21,318 nucleotides of DNA from Methanosphaera sp. GTDB lineage: Archaea; Methanobacteriota; Methanobacteria; Methanobacteriales; Methanobacteriaceae. The position numbers were made by a program, and so were the translations under genes. How positions within the stretch are numbered: the first letter of the stretch is position 1; every line of letters begins with the position of its first letter. The notes beneath the pieces were generated by a model. It did no database searches. It was not told the origin of the DNA and saw nothing but the letters and a program-made list of their open reading frames with translations. Shown piece by piece: positions 1-8,952 of this stretch. The stretch is taken from the NCBI GenBank assembly GCA_021199865.1, contig JAJQHG010000001.1:1-21318 (forward strand), read 5' to 3'.

Positions 1-97
1 TTCTCATAAACAATGTATAATTTAGGTAAGACTAAATATATATAGTAACTATTTTTGGTATACCTAATAATCATAGTTTTCTAATAATTAGATAATT

Positions 98-125
98 AAA
101 AAATAAAAAAATAAGAAAAATGGAG
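98..125 (-). terminator. T-rich terminator after the adhesin-like gene
   Basis: Read on the minus strand, a CTCC motif 10-14 bases past the adhesin stop codon is followed by runs of five, seven and six T separated by single non-T bases. Archaeal transcription commonly ends at such U-rich tracts without a hairpin. The rest of positions 1-97 is AT-rich with no convincing gene. It contains a 7-bp inverted repeat (22-28 with 61-67), which is probably not meaningful in such AT-rich sequence. Confidence 0.6.
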
Positions 126-135
126 TTGAATTTAT

Positions 136-3100
136 TTATATTTTACTTGTCTTATAACTTGATGGCTTAGTAGCATTATACAATAATTTAGACCATGTAG
201 GCGATGATGAACCCCAATAGTTATCAAGTATAGTTACAATAGTTCCACTATTAGATATAGCACTACCCACAAGTGATGCCTGATTACTAATAAAGTTACT
301 ATATGTTACACTTAGATTTCCAGCATTTATTATTGCTCCACCAACATTAGCTTTAGAGGATAATGCCTGATTAGATGTGAAGTTACAGTAAGTCATTGTT
401 GCATTACCACTAATACTTATTGCTCCACCACCAGATGCATTAGTACCATTAGCAATATTTGAGGTGAATGCTACATGTGTAATATTAAATGTTGAACCAC
501 TAAAATATATTGCTCCACCATATGTATTATTAGCCTTAATTACATTGTTTGTATAGCTAGTATAGTTAGAATAAAATGTTCCACCAAAGCTTGCTATTAC
601 TCCACCATATGCATCAGCTGTACCATTAAGTTTGTTTGAATCAAATGTAGAATTACTAACAACATAGTATGAGTAATATCCATACATTACTCCACCATAG
701 GCATTTTTTCCTTTAACAGAGTTGTTCTTAAATGTAGCATTAGTTATTACAATCGTTGATCCTTCACTATACATTGCTCCACCAAAAGCAGATGAATTAG
801 TACTTGTTACACTATTAGATGTAACATTAGTGTTAAGAATATTTACTGTAGCATATAACGTTACAATTGCTCCACCTACAGTAGCTCCACCTCCTTTAAC
901 GGAGTTATTACGGAATATATTACCATTTATCGATACATTACCACTTGAAATACTTAGTGCTCCACTTGTTGCTCTATAACCAATCGCTGTGTTATTAATA
1001 AACTGACAACCAAATAGGGTTGTATTAGAGTTTATTAGATATGCCGCTGGTCCATATACATCGGATCCATTAGCTACATTATTATAGAACATTACCTCAT
1101 ATAATACTACTCTATCAGCTGTATTTACAATACTTGAGGAATTTGTTTTATAGATATGGTTATTTCTAATAGTTGAATTATCTATTTCTAGGTATCCCTT
1201 AGCATATATTGCAGTAGCTGATGATGTAGCATTAGATACACTGTTTTCAAATATTGTATTATGTATTGCTAGAACTCCATCAGATATAATTGCTGCTGAT
1301 GCATTAGTCTTAATTAACACATTCTTAAATGTTATATTATTTATGTATACTGTTGCATCACTTGATGTAATATTAAATATGTATCCTTCTGTATTATTAC
1401 CATTGATTACTACACTGCTTGGATCACTACTTAATCCTGTTATGTTTACTGAGATACTTAAATTAATTTTTTTCTCATAATATGTTCCTGGATTAATATA
1501 GATTGTACCATTTGATTTTATATGATCAACTGCGTATTGGATTGTTTTGAATGGTGATGTTTTACTACCATCATTACTGTTACTACCATTAGTACTTACA
1601 TATGCTGTTTGTAGACCTACAATTCTAATGGTTGATGTATATGTTGATGATGTATATACACCGTTTGAGTTATAGACTACTTTAAATGTAAAGTTCTTAT
1701 TAATATCACTATAAGCTGGAGTATAATTGTATACTAATGATCCATTAGTTAAATTATATGTACCCATATTTGTATTATTTACATAGATTGTTACATTACC
1801 CTTAGATACATTCTTACCATATGAATCAGTGACTGTTATTGTAGTATTACCTTTATCTCCTATACTTACCTCAAAATCGGTTGAATTAGTATTAGTTGAT
1901 ATTTTACTTAATGTAATAGTATTTGTACCAGTACCTTTTAAATATGAATCTGTCTGATTATACACAGCCGTGATAGTATATGTACCTGCATCATATAATG
2001 ATATTCTCTGATTAAGAGTAGCAACACCATTCTTAACACTGATACTACCTACATATGTACCATTAATATAGAATGATACATTACCTGTATTAACAGGATT
2101 CTTATTTAAATCTGTAACAGTAGCATTAAACACTACCACTTTACCAGTCTCTGTGCTAACAGATTTTATTGTTACATTAGTTGCCTTAACAAGATTTATT
2201 ATGCTACTACCATTACAACCAGCATAGTAAGCATTTTCTCCTACCTTAACTGTAAGATTATTAACAAACTCAGTATAACTTTTTGTAAAGTTATAGTTTA
2301 GTGTTGCAAAACCTTTATCTGTAGTTGTATTTGAACCAATTGTTTTACCATTTACTTTAAAAACTACACTCACATTATATACTGGATTATTATTTTCATC
2401 CACTACTTTGAATATAAGTGCTGTGTTAACATTCTGATGTGAAGTAACATTAGTAACAGTTACTGTAGTATTAAGTTTTGTTACTGTAAGTATACTATTA
2501 ATACGTGCAGAGTAATATACTGAGCAACCACTATATACAAATGTTATTTTATATGAATCCGCTCTATACTGTGATAATTGATATGTATACTTTACTGATC
2601 CATTTGATACTGATATTTTTGGTGAAACTGTTACTCCATTAATTTTAAAGACTGCATTTCCTGTAGCATTTACAGGCAGAGTAGCTGTGAATGTGATTGT
2701 GCCATTAGTTTTTGATGTAATATTACTGAATGTGATCTTTGGTGTCATAACTATTGTTAGTTGACTATTATTACGACATTCCTGATAGAAACTGTTTTCT
2801 CCTACAACTACAGTTAAATTATTATATGGATTTGTATAGGAACTATTAAAGTTATAGGTTATAGTAGCTACCCCCTTACTATCAGTACGTGTTGATCCAA
2901 TAGTTTTACCATTAACCTTAAATACTACTTTCATGTCATTTGCAGGATTATTTTGATCATTAGTTACTGTTGCTGTTATCTGTGTATCCTCATTTTCATT
3001 AGTCGTAATATTATTAATAATAACACTTGTTGATAGTTTAGTTAAAGTTAGTGTAGTGTTAATTCTTACTGAATCATATATTGAGTTACCACTGTAGACA

Positions 3101-3555
3101 AGTGTTATGTTGTAGTCTTTTGCTGAATATAAAGGGATGTCATATACATAACTAACCTCTCCATTTACTACACTGATCTTACTGGATATTGTTTTACCAT
3201 TTATCTTAAATACAACATTTCCTGTTGCATCACTAGGAAGTTGGGCAGTTAAATTAACACTAGTATTAGTTGTAGCATTAAAGTTATTCATGATGACTTC
3301 AGGTGTTATTTTATTATCTGAGTCATCACTTACACTTGTATTATTAACGTTATTAAAGTTTTGAATTATAGAGTTATTTTCAACTATTTTTGTATCTATA
3401 GTTTCTTCTTCTGTATCATTAATATTCTCAACAGAGTCTATGGTTTGATTTGTTTGATTATCATTATCTGTTGCTGATACAATAGATGTTGATAGGGTTA
3501 GTATTAAAAATATTATTGATATTAGAAGAATATATTTACTCCTTGAAAAATTAAT
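136..3555 (-). CDS. Adhesin-like surface protein: Ig-like repeats plus parallel beta-helix; no canonical start codon
   Basis: Asn/Thr/Ser-rich secreted protein of the methanogen adhesin-like family, probably at or outside the cell wall. Numbering from the first ATG (3291): residues 1-560 are six Ig-like units of about 90 residues. The first four form an A-B-A-B pattern with an exact 187-residue period (VFKINGKT at 28, VFKINGVT at 215; VFKVNGKT at 124 and 311). A DUF1565-like entry (YVSTNGSNSNDGSKTSPFKT) then opens a right-handed beta-helix of short GGA(I/M) and NNS repeats to the end, closing with a DNYWGSSSP motif. N-glycosylation sequons are abundant. No C-terminal membrane anchor or pseudomurein-binding repeat is visible. 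The frame stays open upstream of 3291 and encodes a charged n-region, a hydrophobic core (KYILLISIIFLILTLS) and a cleavage-like VSA-T site, behind AAGGAGGG at 3563-3556. No in-frame ATG, GTG or TTG exists there. I give 3555 (ATT) as the outer limit of the frame. The ATG at 3291 has no SD and would lose the signal peptide. Confidence 0.85.
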   Translation of the reverse strand: MNFSRSKYILLISIIFLILTLSTSIVSATDNDNQTNQTIDSVENINDTEEETIDTKIVENNSIIQNFNNVNNTSVSDDSDNKITPEVIMNNFNATTNTSVNLTAQLPSDATGNVVFKINGKTISSKISVVNGEVSYVYDIPLYSAKDYNITLVYSGNSIYDSVRINTTLTLTKLSTSVIINNITTNENEDTQITATVTNDQNNPANDMKVVFKVNGKTIGSTRTDSKGVATITYNFNSSYTNPYNNLTVVVGENSFYQECRNNSQLTIVMTPKITFSNITSKTNGTITFTATLPVNATGNAVFKINGVTVSPKISVSNGSVKYTYQLSQYRADSYKITFVYSGCSVYYSARINSILTVTKLNTTVTVTNVTSHQNVNTALIFKVVDENNNPVYNVSVVFKVNGKTIGSNTTTDKGFATLNYNFTKSYTEFVNNLTVKVGENAYYAGCNGSSIINLVKATNVTIKSVSTETGKVVVFNATVTDLNKNPVNTGNVSFYINGTYVGSISVKNGVATLNQRISLYDAGTYTITAVYNQTDSYLKGTGTNTITLSKISTNTNSTDFEVSIGDKGNTTITVTDSYGKNVSKGNVTIYVNNTNMGTYNLTNGSLVYNYTPAYSDINKNFTFKVVYNSNGVYTSSTYTSTIRIVGLQTAYVSTNGSNSNDGSKTSPFKTIQYAVDHIKSNGTIYINPGTYYEKKINLSISVNITGLSSDPSSVVINGNNTEGYIFNITSSDATVYINNITFKNVLIKTNASAAIISDGVLAIHNTIFENSVSNATSSATAIYAKGYLEIDNSTIRNNHIYKTNSSSIVNTADRVVLYEVMFYNNVANGSDVYGPAAYLINSNTTLFGCQFINNTAIGYRATSGALSISSGNVSINGNIFRNNSVKGGGATVGGAIVTLYATVNILNTNVTSNSVTSTNSSAFGGAMYSEGSTIVITNATFKNNSVKGKNAYGGVMYGYYSYYVVSNSTFDSNKLNGTADAYGGVIASFGGTFYSNYTSYTNNVIKANNTYGGAIYFSGSTFNITHVAFTSNIANGTNASGGGAISISGNATMTYCNFTSNQALSSKANVGGAIINAGNLSVTYSNFISNQASLVGSAISNSGTIVTILDNYWGSSSPTWSKLLYNATKPSSYKTSKI

Positions 3556-3665
3556 CCCTCCTTAATTTAATAAAATTATTCAAAATATTTATCATAATAC
3601 TTTGAATTATATTTATTTAAGGTAATAATAATTAATAATTGTTTCTAAAATGTATAAAATTTGTA

Positions 3666-3718
3666 CAAAAATAGGGGTGGTTAATAAAATAATATATTAG
3701 AAGTATTAAATACTTCTA
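3666..3718 (-). terminator. Hairpin across the idsA stop codon plus T-tract
   Basis: A perfect inverted repeat with 10-bp arms (3698-3707 and 3709-3718) and a single central base contains the last codons and TAA stop of idsA. About 20 nt downstream on the minus strand comes CCACCCCTATTTTTG (3666-3680 region). The hairpin plus C-cluster plus U-tract is a plausible end for the mevalonate operon transcript. The arm AGAAGTATT recurs in the hairpin after rps2. The rest of 3571-3665 is AT-rich and should hold the adhesin promoter, but I cannot single out one TATA box. Confidence 0.5.
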
Positions 3719-4689
3719 GATAAAACATAGTCAGCTAAATCACATAAAGATTTTCTAGCATCAGAATCAGGTAAAATATCTACTGCTTTCTTAGCCTCAT
3801 CAATATAGTTATATGCAGTATCTTTTGCATATTCAATAGCATCATATTTATTTAAAATATCCATAGCCTCAGGAATAATACTCTCATCATGAGCCTCTAG
3901 TAATTCTACAAATCTATCACGATCCTCACTACTTGCACGCTCAAGAGCAGTTACTACCATAAGAGTCTTTTTTCCCTCAACAAGATCACTACCTACAGGT
4001 TTTCCAATAGATTCATCACCTGTAAGATCAATATAATCATCCTGTATCTGGAAAGCTAGACCAACATTTTTACCATAAGTTCGTAGAACCTCTATCTGTT
4101 CAGGTGTTGCTCCACCAATAATACCACCCATACTAGTAGCAACAGTAATAAGTGCACCAGTCTTGTTATAAATCATTTCCATGTATTCTTCTGAGGTCAC
4201 ATCAAATGTATCCTCAAAGGACATGTCCTGTACTTGACCCTCACAGATCTTAATACATGCATCTACTAATAAGTATAATGAGTCAATAACCTTCTCATAT
4301 GATACATTATCATCAACAGTTCTAATTAAGATCTCATAAGCCTTACTAAATAATGTGTCACCAGTAAGGATAGCTAAAGGTTCGCCCCAAACCTTATGTA
4401 CAGCAGGCTTTCCTCTACGCATATCATCATTATCCATTATATCATCATGTATTAAACTGAAAGTATGGATTAATTCTAATGATGCAGCAGCTTTTAGAGC
4501 CTTATCAGTTGATCCACCAACAGCTTGACAACTAAGAACAGCTAGTGCTGGCCTAATCTTCTTTCCACCAGCCTCAGTTAAATACTCTGAAGCCTCTCTT
4601 AATGTATCTGGTTGAAGAGTAGATAAAGTCTTACTAATCTCCTTATCAACATCCTCAGAGTATAACTTTAAAATCTCCACTATATCCAT
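3706..4689 (-). CDS. idsA: Short-chain isoprenyl diphosphate synthase (FPP/GGPP synthase)
   Basis: Condenses IPP with DMAPP and longer allylic diphosphates to make farnesyl and geranylgeranyl diphosphate, the precursors of archaeal ether lipids; cytosolic. About 327 residues, normal for the family. Visible motifs: GGKKIRP near residue 45, the first Asp-rich motif DDIMD (about 82-86) followed by RRGKP, GD near the middle, and the second Asp-rich motif QDDYIDLTGD (about 216-225). Phe lies five residues before the first Asp-rich motif, which in archaeal enzymes fits a C15/C20 product. The frame opens at a GTG (4698), but that GTG lies inside the SD AGGTGAT. ATG at 4689, or 4692, is therefore the likely start. 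The SD overlaps the TGA of the upstream RNase J gene, so translation is probably coupled. It is the last gene of the mevalonate operon. Confidence 0.95.
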   Translation of the reverse strand: MDIVEILKLYSEDVDKEISKTLSTLQPDTLREASEYLTEAGGKKIRPALAVLSCQAVGGSTDKALKAAASLELIHTFSLIHDDIMDNDDMRRGKPAVHKVWGEPLAILTGDTLFSKAYEILIRTVDDNVSYEKVIDSLYLLVDACIKICEGQVQDMSFEDTFDVTSEEYMEMIYNKTGALITVATSMGGIIGGATPEQIEVLRTYGKNVGLAFQIQDDYIDLTGDESIGKPVGSDLVEGKKTLMVVTALERASSEDRDRFVELLEAHDESIIPEAMDILNKYDAIEYAKDTAYNYIDEAKKAVDILPDSDARKSLCDLADYVLSRSI

Positions 4690-4694
4690 CATAA

Positions 4695-6038
4695 TCACCT
4701 ATTAAATACTTGTGCTTGTCCATTACGTAATATATGAACATCATTACCTAATTTATATCCTTCCTCTTCTGCTAATTCAACAAATGCAGCTAAGTGACTT
4801 AAATCACCGTGTGCAGGAATTAATTGTTGTGGTTGTAACATTCTAATAAAGTCTCTCATATCCTCAGGTCCAGCGTGTCCAGAAACGTGTAAATTATTAT
4901 AGATACGTGCACCTCTCTCCTTTAATCTTCTGTATAATAAATCAATATTTGCTAAATTCATAGGATTAGGAATAGTTGATGCTGAGAATATTACATTATC
5001 TCCTGGTTTAATCTCAAAGTTAGTCTTATTATTAGCTATTCTAGGAAGTAATGCATCAGGCTCTCCCTGGTGTCCTGTAACTATCAACATGTACTTAGAT
5101 CTATTCTCATTTGCCCTTGATAATGCCTTGTTAATAGCCTTAGAATTACCATATATACTTACATTACGTGGTAAGTTTAATATACCCATAGACTCTGCTA
5201 TTGAACAGTAACGCTCCATTGACCTACCAAGAATTAATATTTTCCTCTTACTACGCTCTGCAATTTTAACAATAGCCTGTATACGTTCAATATGACTAGC
5301 AAATGTTGTTACTATTAATCCATTCTTATCTTCTAGTGGACCTTTAAGAACATCCTTCAAGAGATCTCTTGCAATTTTCTCAGAATGAGTTTTTCCCTCA
5401 TTTTTCTCTTTCATATTAGTTGTATCAAGAATTGCAACCTTTACTCCCTTCTTTCCAAGTTCTCTGAATCTTCTGTAGTCTGGTGGTGGTGATACCATCT
5501 GATGATTATCAAACTTGAAGTCGTTTGCATATACTACTACTCCCTCAGGTGTATGTAGAGCTGCAGTAATTGTCTGAGGTATACTGTGTGTTGTTCTGAC
5601 AAATTCAAGTGTAAGATTTGGAGATATTTGTATTTTTTCTCCAGGATTTAATGCCTTTAATGGATTATTTACCTTAAACTTACGTTCACTCTTAATTGTC
5701 TTCTCTATTAATGCTAAAGTATATGGTGTTGCAATAATTGGTGCATCATATCTATGTGATAACTTAGCTATTGCACCTATATGGTCTAAGTGTCCATGGG
5801 TACATACTATTGCTCTAACCTTACCATCCACTTCTCTCATTAATGTATCATCAGGTATTACTCCACGCTCTATTAAGTCTAAGCTGTGCATACGCGCAAT
5901 ATCTGTATCTTCATATATGTGTAGACGATCTAGGTGTATACCCATATCAAATATTATCACATCTTCCTTTACTTTCACAACAGTCATGTTCTTTCCAATC
6001 TCTTCATATCCACCAACTGCTATAACTTCAATTGTCAA
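4695..6038 (-). CDS. rnj: Archaeal ribonuclease J (metallo-beta-lactamase / beta-CASP)
   Basis: Zinc-dependent exonuclease/endonuclease of the aRNase J group, acting in RNA decay and maturation. The N-terminal metallo-beta-lactamase fold has the HxHxDH signature (THGHLDHIGAI, about residues 79-89), a later HTP-GVVVYANDFKFD block, and the beta-CASP insert. The C-terminal motifs SGHAGPEDM and PAHGDLSHL supply further metal-site His residues. The open frame extends to an ATG at 6056, but codons 2-4 of that extension are the SD itself (AAGGAGG). The start is more likely TTG at 6038, seven bases after the SD and one base after the fni stop; this gives 447 residues. It sits between two isoprenoid genes and so is probably co-transcribed with them. 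A function in lipid synthesis is not implied. Overlap of its stop with the idsA SD supports coupling. Confidence 0.93.
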   Translation of the reverse strand: MTIEVIAVGGYEEIGKNMTVVKVKEDVIIFDMGIHLDRLHIYEDTDIARMHSLDLIERGVIPDDTLMREVDGKVRAIVCTHGHLDHIGAIAKLSHRYDAPIIATPYTLALIEKTIKSERKFKVNNPLKALNPGEKIQISPNLTLEFVRTTHSIPQTITAALHTPEGVVVYANDFKFDNHQMVSPPPDYRRFRELGKKGVKVAILDTTNMKEKNEGKTHSEKIARDLLKDVLKGPLEDKNGLIVTTFASHIERIQAIVKIAERSKRKILILGRSMERYCSIAESMGILNLPRNVSIYGNSKAINKALSRANENRSKYMLIVTGHQGEPDALLPRIANNKTNFEIKPGDNVIFSASTIPNPMNLANIDLLYRRLKERGARIYNNLHVSGHAGPEDMRDFIRMLQPQQLIPAHGDLSHLAAFVELAEEEGYKLGNDVHILRNGQAQVFNR

Positions 6039-6039
6039 A

Positions 6040-7092
6040 CTATATCCTCCTTGCATATTTCTTTGTGTCTATATCCATTTGTTCAAGTATTTCTCTTGTT
6101 TTACCAGTAATAATTACTCTCTTTTGTTGAAGATCCTCTATGTTTGATGCTCCAACTAAAAACATTGCGGTTTTAAGTTCTCTTTGTAATTGATTAATCT
6201 TATTTTCTAAATAAATGTGTCCTAAATAGGAATCCTTTAAGAATGGTAGTGCTATACCAACACATTGTGCACCAAGAGCAATTGCTTTTGCTATTTCAAG
6301 TCCATTACGTATTCCACCAGACGAAATTACTGGAAGACTTGTTGATTCTAGTACACTTATTGTGCTTGTAGCTGTAGGTATTCCCCAGTCCCAGAATAGA
6401 TTACCAAGACTTGGATATTCACTACGATAGGTTTCCACAGCAGCCCAACTAGTACCACCAACACCCTCAATATCTATAGCAGTAATACCTATACTTTCAA
6501 GTATCTTTGCATCAATAGAACTAATTCCTGCACCTGTTTCTTTAGCTATGACAGGTATATCTATTTGGCTACAAATTTCATCTATATCATCAATATAACC
6601 TTGAGCATTAATATCACCCTCAGGTTGTATGATTTCCTGTAAAGGGTTTAAATGTATTGCTAGTGCATCAGCATCAATCATATCGATTGCATCAGTTGCA
6701 TACTCTACTTGTGGTGCACCAATATTTCCTATAACAAATGTATCTGGTGCTTTATCACGGACAACTGTGAATGTATCTTCTAGTTCAGGATTAACTATAC
6801 CTGCTCTTTGGCTTCCTACACCCATAGCAATATTAGTCTTACCAGCTGCTATTGCTATATTTTCATTAATTTTCTTACTTTCTGGGTGTCCACCAGTTAT
6901 TGCTGTAATTATTAAGGGAGTACTCATTGTTTTTCCAAAAATAGTAATAGATGTATCAATTTCATTATAATCTACTTCTGGAAGGCTTCTGTGTACTAGT
7001 TCTATGTCTTCAAAGCCTGTTGTTTTATGGTGTTCAACGTCATATTTTCGACAGATCTCTAAGTGTTCAAGCTTTCTATCGGATATCATCAT
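6040..7092 (-). CDS. fni: Type 2 isopentenyl-diphosphate delta-isomerase (FMN-dependent)
   Basis: Interconverts IPP and DMAPP using reduced FMN, NAD(P)H and Mg2+, and supplies DMAPP to the prenyl synthase. At 350 residues it is the usual length. TIM-barrel motifs of the family are present: RKLEH (6-10), TAITGGH (63-69), GVGSQRAG (91-98), HLNPLQE (147-153) with the catalytic Gln and the Mg-binding Glu, AKETGAGIS (183-191), the FMN phosphate-binding VGGTSW (211-216) and SSGGIRNG near residue 256. Two Met codons start the frame (7092 and 7089), and GGAG lies five bases before the first. It is third in the operon, after IPK. The stop ends one base before the TTG start of RNase J. Confidence 0.95.
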   Translation of the reverse strand: MMISDRKLEHLEICRKYDVEHHKTTGFEDIELVHRSLPEVDYNEIDTSITIFGKTMSTPLIITAITGGHPESKKINENIAIAAGKTNIAMGVGSQRAGIVNPELEDTFTVVRDKAPDTFVIGNIGAPQVEYATDAIDMIDADALAIHLNPLQEIIQPEGDINAQGYIDDIDEICSQIDIPVIAKETGAGISSIDAKILESIGITAIDIEGVGGTSWAAVETYRSEYPSLGNLFWDWGIPTATSTISVLESTSLPVISSGGIRNGLEIAKAIALGAQCVGIALPFLKDSYLGHIYLENKINQLQRELKTAMFLVGASNIEDLQQKRVIITGKTREILEQMDIDTKKYARRI

Positions 7093-7118
7093 TGTTTCTC
7101 CATATTAATAGAATGTTA

Positions 7119-7907
7119 TTATTTTATTATTGTTCCTTTAACTTTTTGTCCTGAAACAGCTAATTGAATATTTCCTGGTACTTCAGCATTAATTATTTGT
7201 GATTGAATACCTTTATCTGCTAAGTCTAGTAATTCTTTAACTTTACCAGACATACCACCAGTTACATCAGATTGATCATTATTAGCAGTTGTAACATATT
7301 CTGAGTCCTTAGTTACTACCTCTAATAGTTCTGCATCAGGATTTGTTTTAGGATTATCTGTGTATATTCCATCAACATCAGATGAAAGAATCACACGATC
7401 AGCCTTTAATTGTTCGGCTAAGTATGCTATTATCTGGTCACCTGATATAATTGCATATTTCATGTAGTCATTATAGTCTAGTACTGCATCACCATATAGT
7501 ACAGGTACAAATCCATTATCAACATATCTCTTTATTACTTCTGTGTCACATAATGTGATTCTTTTATTATCTGTTACTATGAATGATGATGGTTTTATTC
7601 CTATTGCTGGTACGCCTTTCTCATGTAGTTTTGTACATACCATGTAGTTTAGGAGTTGTACTGATGCCTGTGTACGACATACACCCTCTAATTTATATAA
7701 GTGATCATTAACATTTCCTATAACATCACCTATACCAAACTTTTGGGCATATATATGACCATAAGAACCAGCACCATGCACAATTATTAAATCATCATTA
7801 TATTTTGAGACTTCCTGTGTAATTCTATCTAAATTTTCTTCATCTATTGTAGGCTCTTTAGCATCTTTTATGGTTATTGCACTTCCACCTATTTTTAGTA
7901 TCATCAT
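7119..7907 (-). CDS. Isopentenyl phosphate kinase
   Basis: Amino-acid-kinase-fold enzyme that phosphorylates isopentenyl phosphate to IPP with ATP, the distinctive last step of the archaeal mevalonate route. The family signature is clear: KIGGSAIT at residues 5-12, VHGAGSYGH at 43-51 with the catalytic His at 51, a GDAVLDY block, SGDQI, LSSDVDGIY and DVTGGMSGKV for nucleotide binding. Length is 262 residues, typical of the family. The start is one of two adjacent ATGs (7907 or 7904). The gene begins six bases after the TGA of mevalonate kinase, and the only SD-like element, AGTGA, overlaps that stop, so expression likely depends on coupling to mvk. Confidence 0.95.
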   Translation of the reverse strand: MMILKIGGSAITIKDAKEPTIDEENLDRITQEVSKYNDDLIIVHGAGSYGHIYAQKFGIGDVIGNVNDHLYKLEGVCRTQASVQLLNYMVCTKLHEKGVPAIGIKPSSFIVTDNKRITLCDTEVIKRYVDNGFVPVLYGDAVLDYNDYMKYAIISGDQIIAYLAEQLKADRVILSSDVDGIYTDNPKTNPDAELLEVVTKDSEYVTTANNDQSDVTGGMSGKVKELLDLADKGIQSQIINAEVPGNIQLAVSGQKVKGTIIK

Positions 7908-7913
7908 AGAAAT

Positions 7914-8891
7914 TCACTTATCTTGTGTGATAATTTCACCATAAACTCCACTATCAGATTGTTCACACTTAAATGTTAAATAATCTTCACTGATCTTATT
8001 ATAGAATTCATCAATATTATCAGGACAGTATGCATATATGCATCCACCACCACCACTACCAGTTAATTTTGAGCCAGTAGCACCATATCCACGTACCTTA
8101 TATATCATATCAGATAACTCTAATGTATTAACTCCTAATGCATCAAGTAATCCCTGATTAATATTTATTAGGTTTGCAAGCTTGTTACTATCATTCTCTA
8201 TAAATGTGTCCTTAGCCTCATTAACTAGTTCTTCTGCTGTAGAAAATATATTCTCTATTATCTCAGGATACTTCTCATATTTTTTTCTTACAGATTCAAC
8301 TAGTAATCCCGTGTTTGCACTAATTTCACAGTTAGAAACTAGTAATGGTAGTTGCATGTTACAATCTATTCTATTGAGTTTAGATTCATTATCAATATAT
8401 ATTAATCCACCATATGTACTCATAGCTGTATCTATTGGACTAGCAGCACCCTGTATTTTTATTTCAATATTATGTGCATACTCAGCAATATCTTCCTTAG
8501 TAAGATTAGTATCAGTATATAATGCTAATGCCTTAATAGTAGCTACTGTTATTGTTGCAGATGAACCTAGACCTACACCTAGATACATATTGATGTCAAT
8601 ATTTAAATTAAAACCATTTTCAAATTCAAACATATTAATAGCTTCATAGACATAATCAGTAATCTGCTTATTATCTTCATCACATTGGTAGTTAAGCTTT
8701 TTATCAACTAATTCTAGTTGAGAAGAATAATTAATCAAATCAATATTTACACATATATTATTATCACAACGACTATCTAGTTCTACATTTACTCCTCTAC
8801 TAATAGCAACTGCTATTGCTGGTTTCTTATATACAACTACATGTTCACCAAATAATATAATCTTTCCTGGTGCAAAAGTTTTTATCTTCAT
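7914..8891 (-). CDS. mvk: Mevalonate kinase
   Basis: GHMP-family kinase that converts mevalonate to 5-phosphomevalonate; cytosolic, first dedicated step of this operon. Motifs in order: APGKIILFGEH at residues 7-17, the phosphate-binding loop GVGLGSSATITVA at 105-117, IQGAASPIDTAMSTYGG around 146-162 with the catalytic Asp near 154, and the C-terminal glycine loop TGSGGGGCIYAY. At 325 residues the length is normal. The start is well supported by GGTGG seven bases before the ATG. In archaea the product is thought to go through a dehydratase and decarboxylase before IPK. Those genes are not in this window. Confidence 0.96.
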   Translation of the reverse strand: MKIKTFAPGKIILFGEHVVVYKKPAIAVAISRGVNVELDSRCDNNICVNIDLINYSSQLELVDKKLNYQCDEDNKQITDYVYEAINMFEFENGFNLNIDINMYLGVGLGSSATITVATIKALALYTDTNLTKEDIAEYAHNIEIKIQGAASPIDTAMSTYGGLIYIDNESKLNRIDCNMQLPLLVSNCEISANTGLLVESVRKKYEKYPEIIENIFSTAEELVNEAKDTFIENDSNKLANLININQGLLDALGVNTLELSDMIYKVRGYGATGSKLTGSGGGGCIYAYCPDNIDEFYNKISEDYLTFKCEQSDSGVYGEIITQDK

Positions 8892-8952
8892 TAATTATCC
8901 ACCAATACATGAATAGGAACTGTATAAGACTAAAAATAGTAACATTACTAGC

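Noticed and set aside
722..979. 85-codon plus-strand frame opposite the adhesin
   Set aside because: It is the antisense shadow of the repetitive beta-helix region; no SD, no motifs, and its composition mirrors the GGA/NNS repeats.
3551..3595. Upstream ATG frame of 14 codons ahead of the adhesin as its true start
   Set aside because: It is out of frame by one base, stops at the ATT, and has no SD. It is kept only as one of the alternatives in the start-codon finding.
8182..8649. 155-codon plus-strand frame opposite mevalonate kinase
   Set aside because: It lies wholly within a clear kinase gene on the other strand; its hydrophobic, Ser-rich translation is typical of antisense frames.
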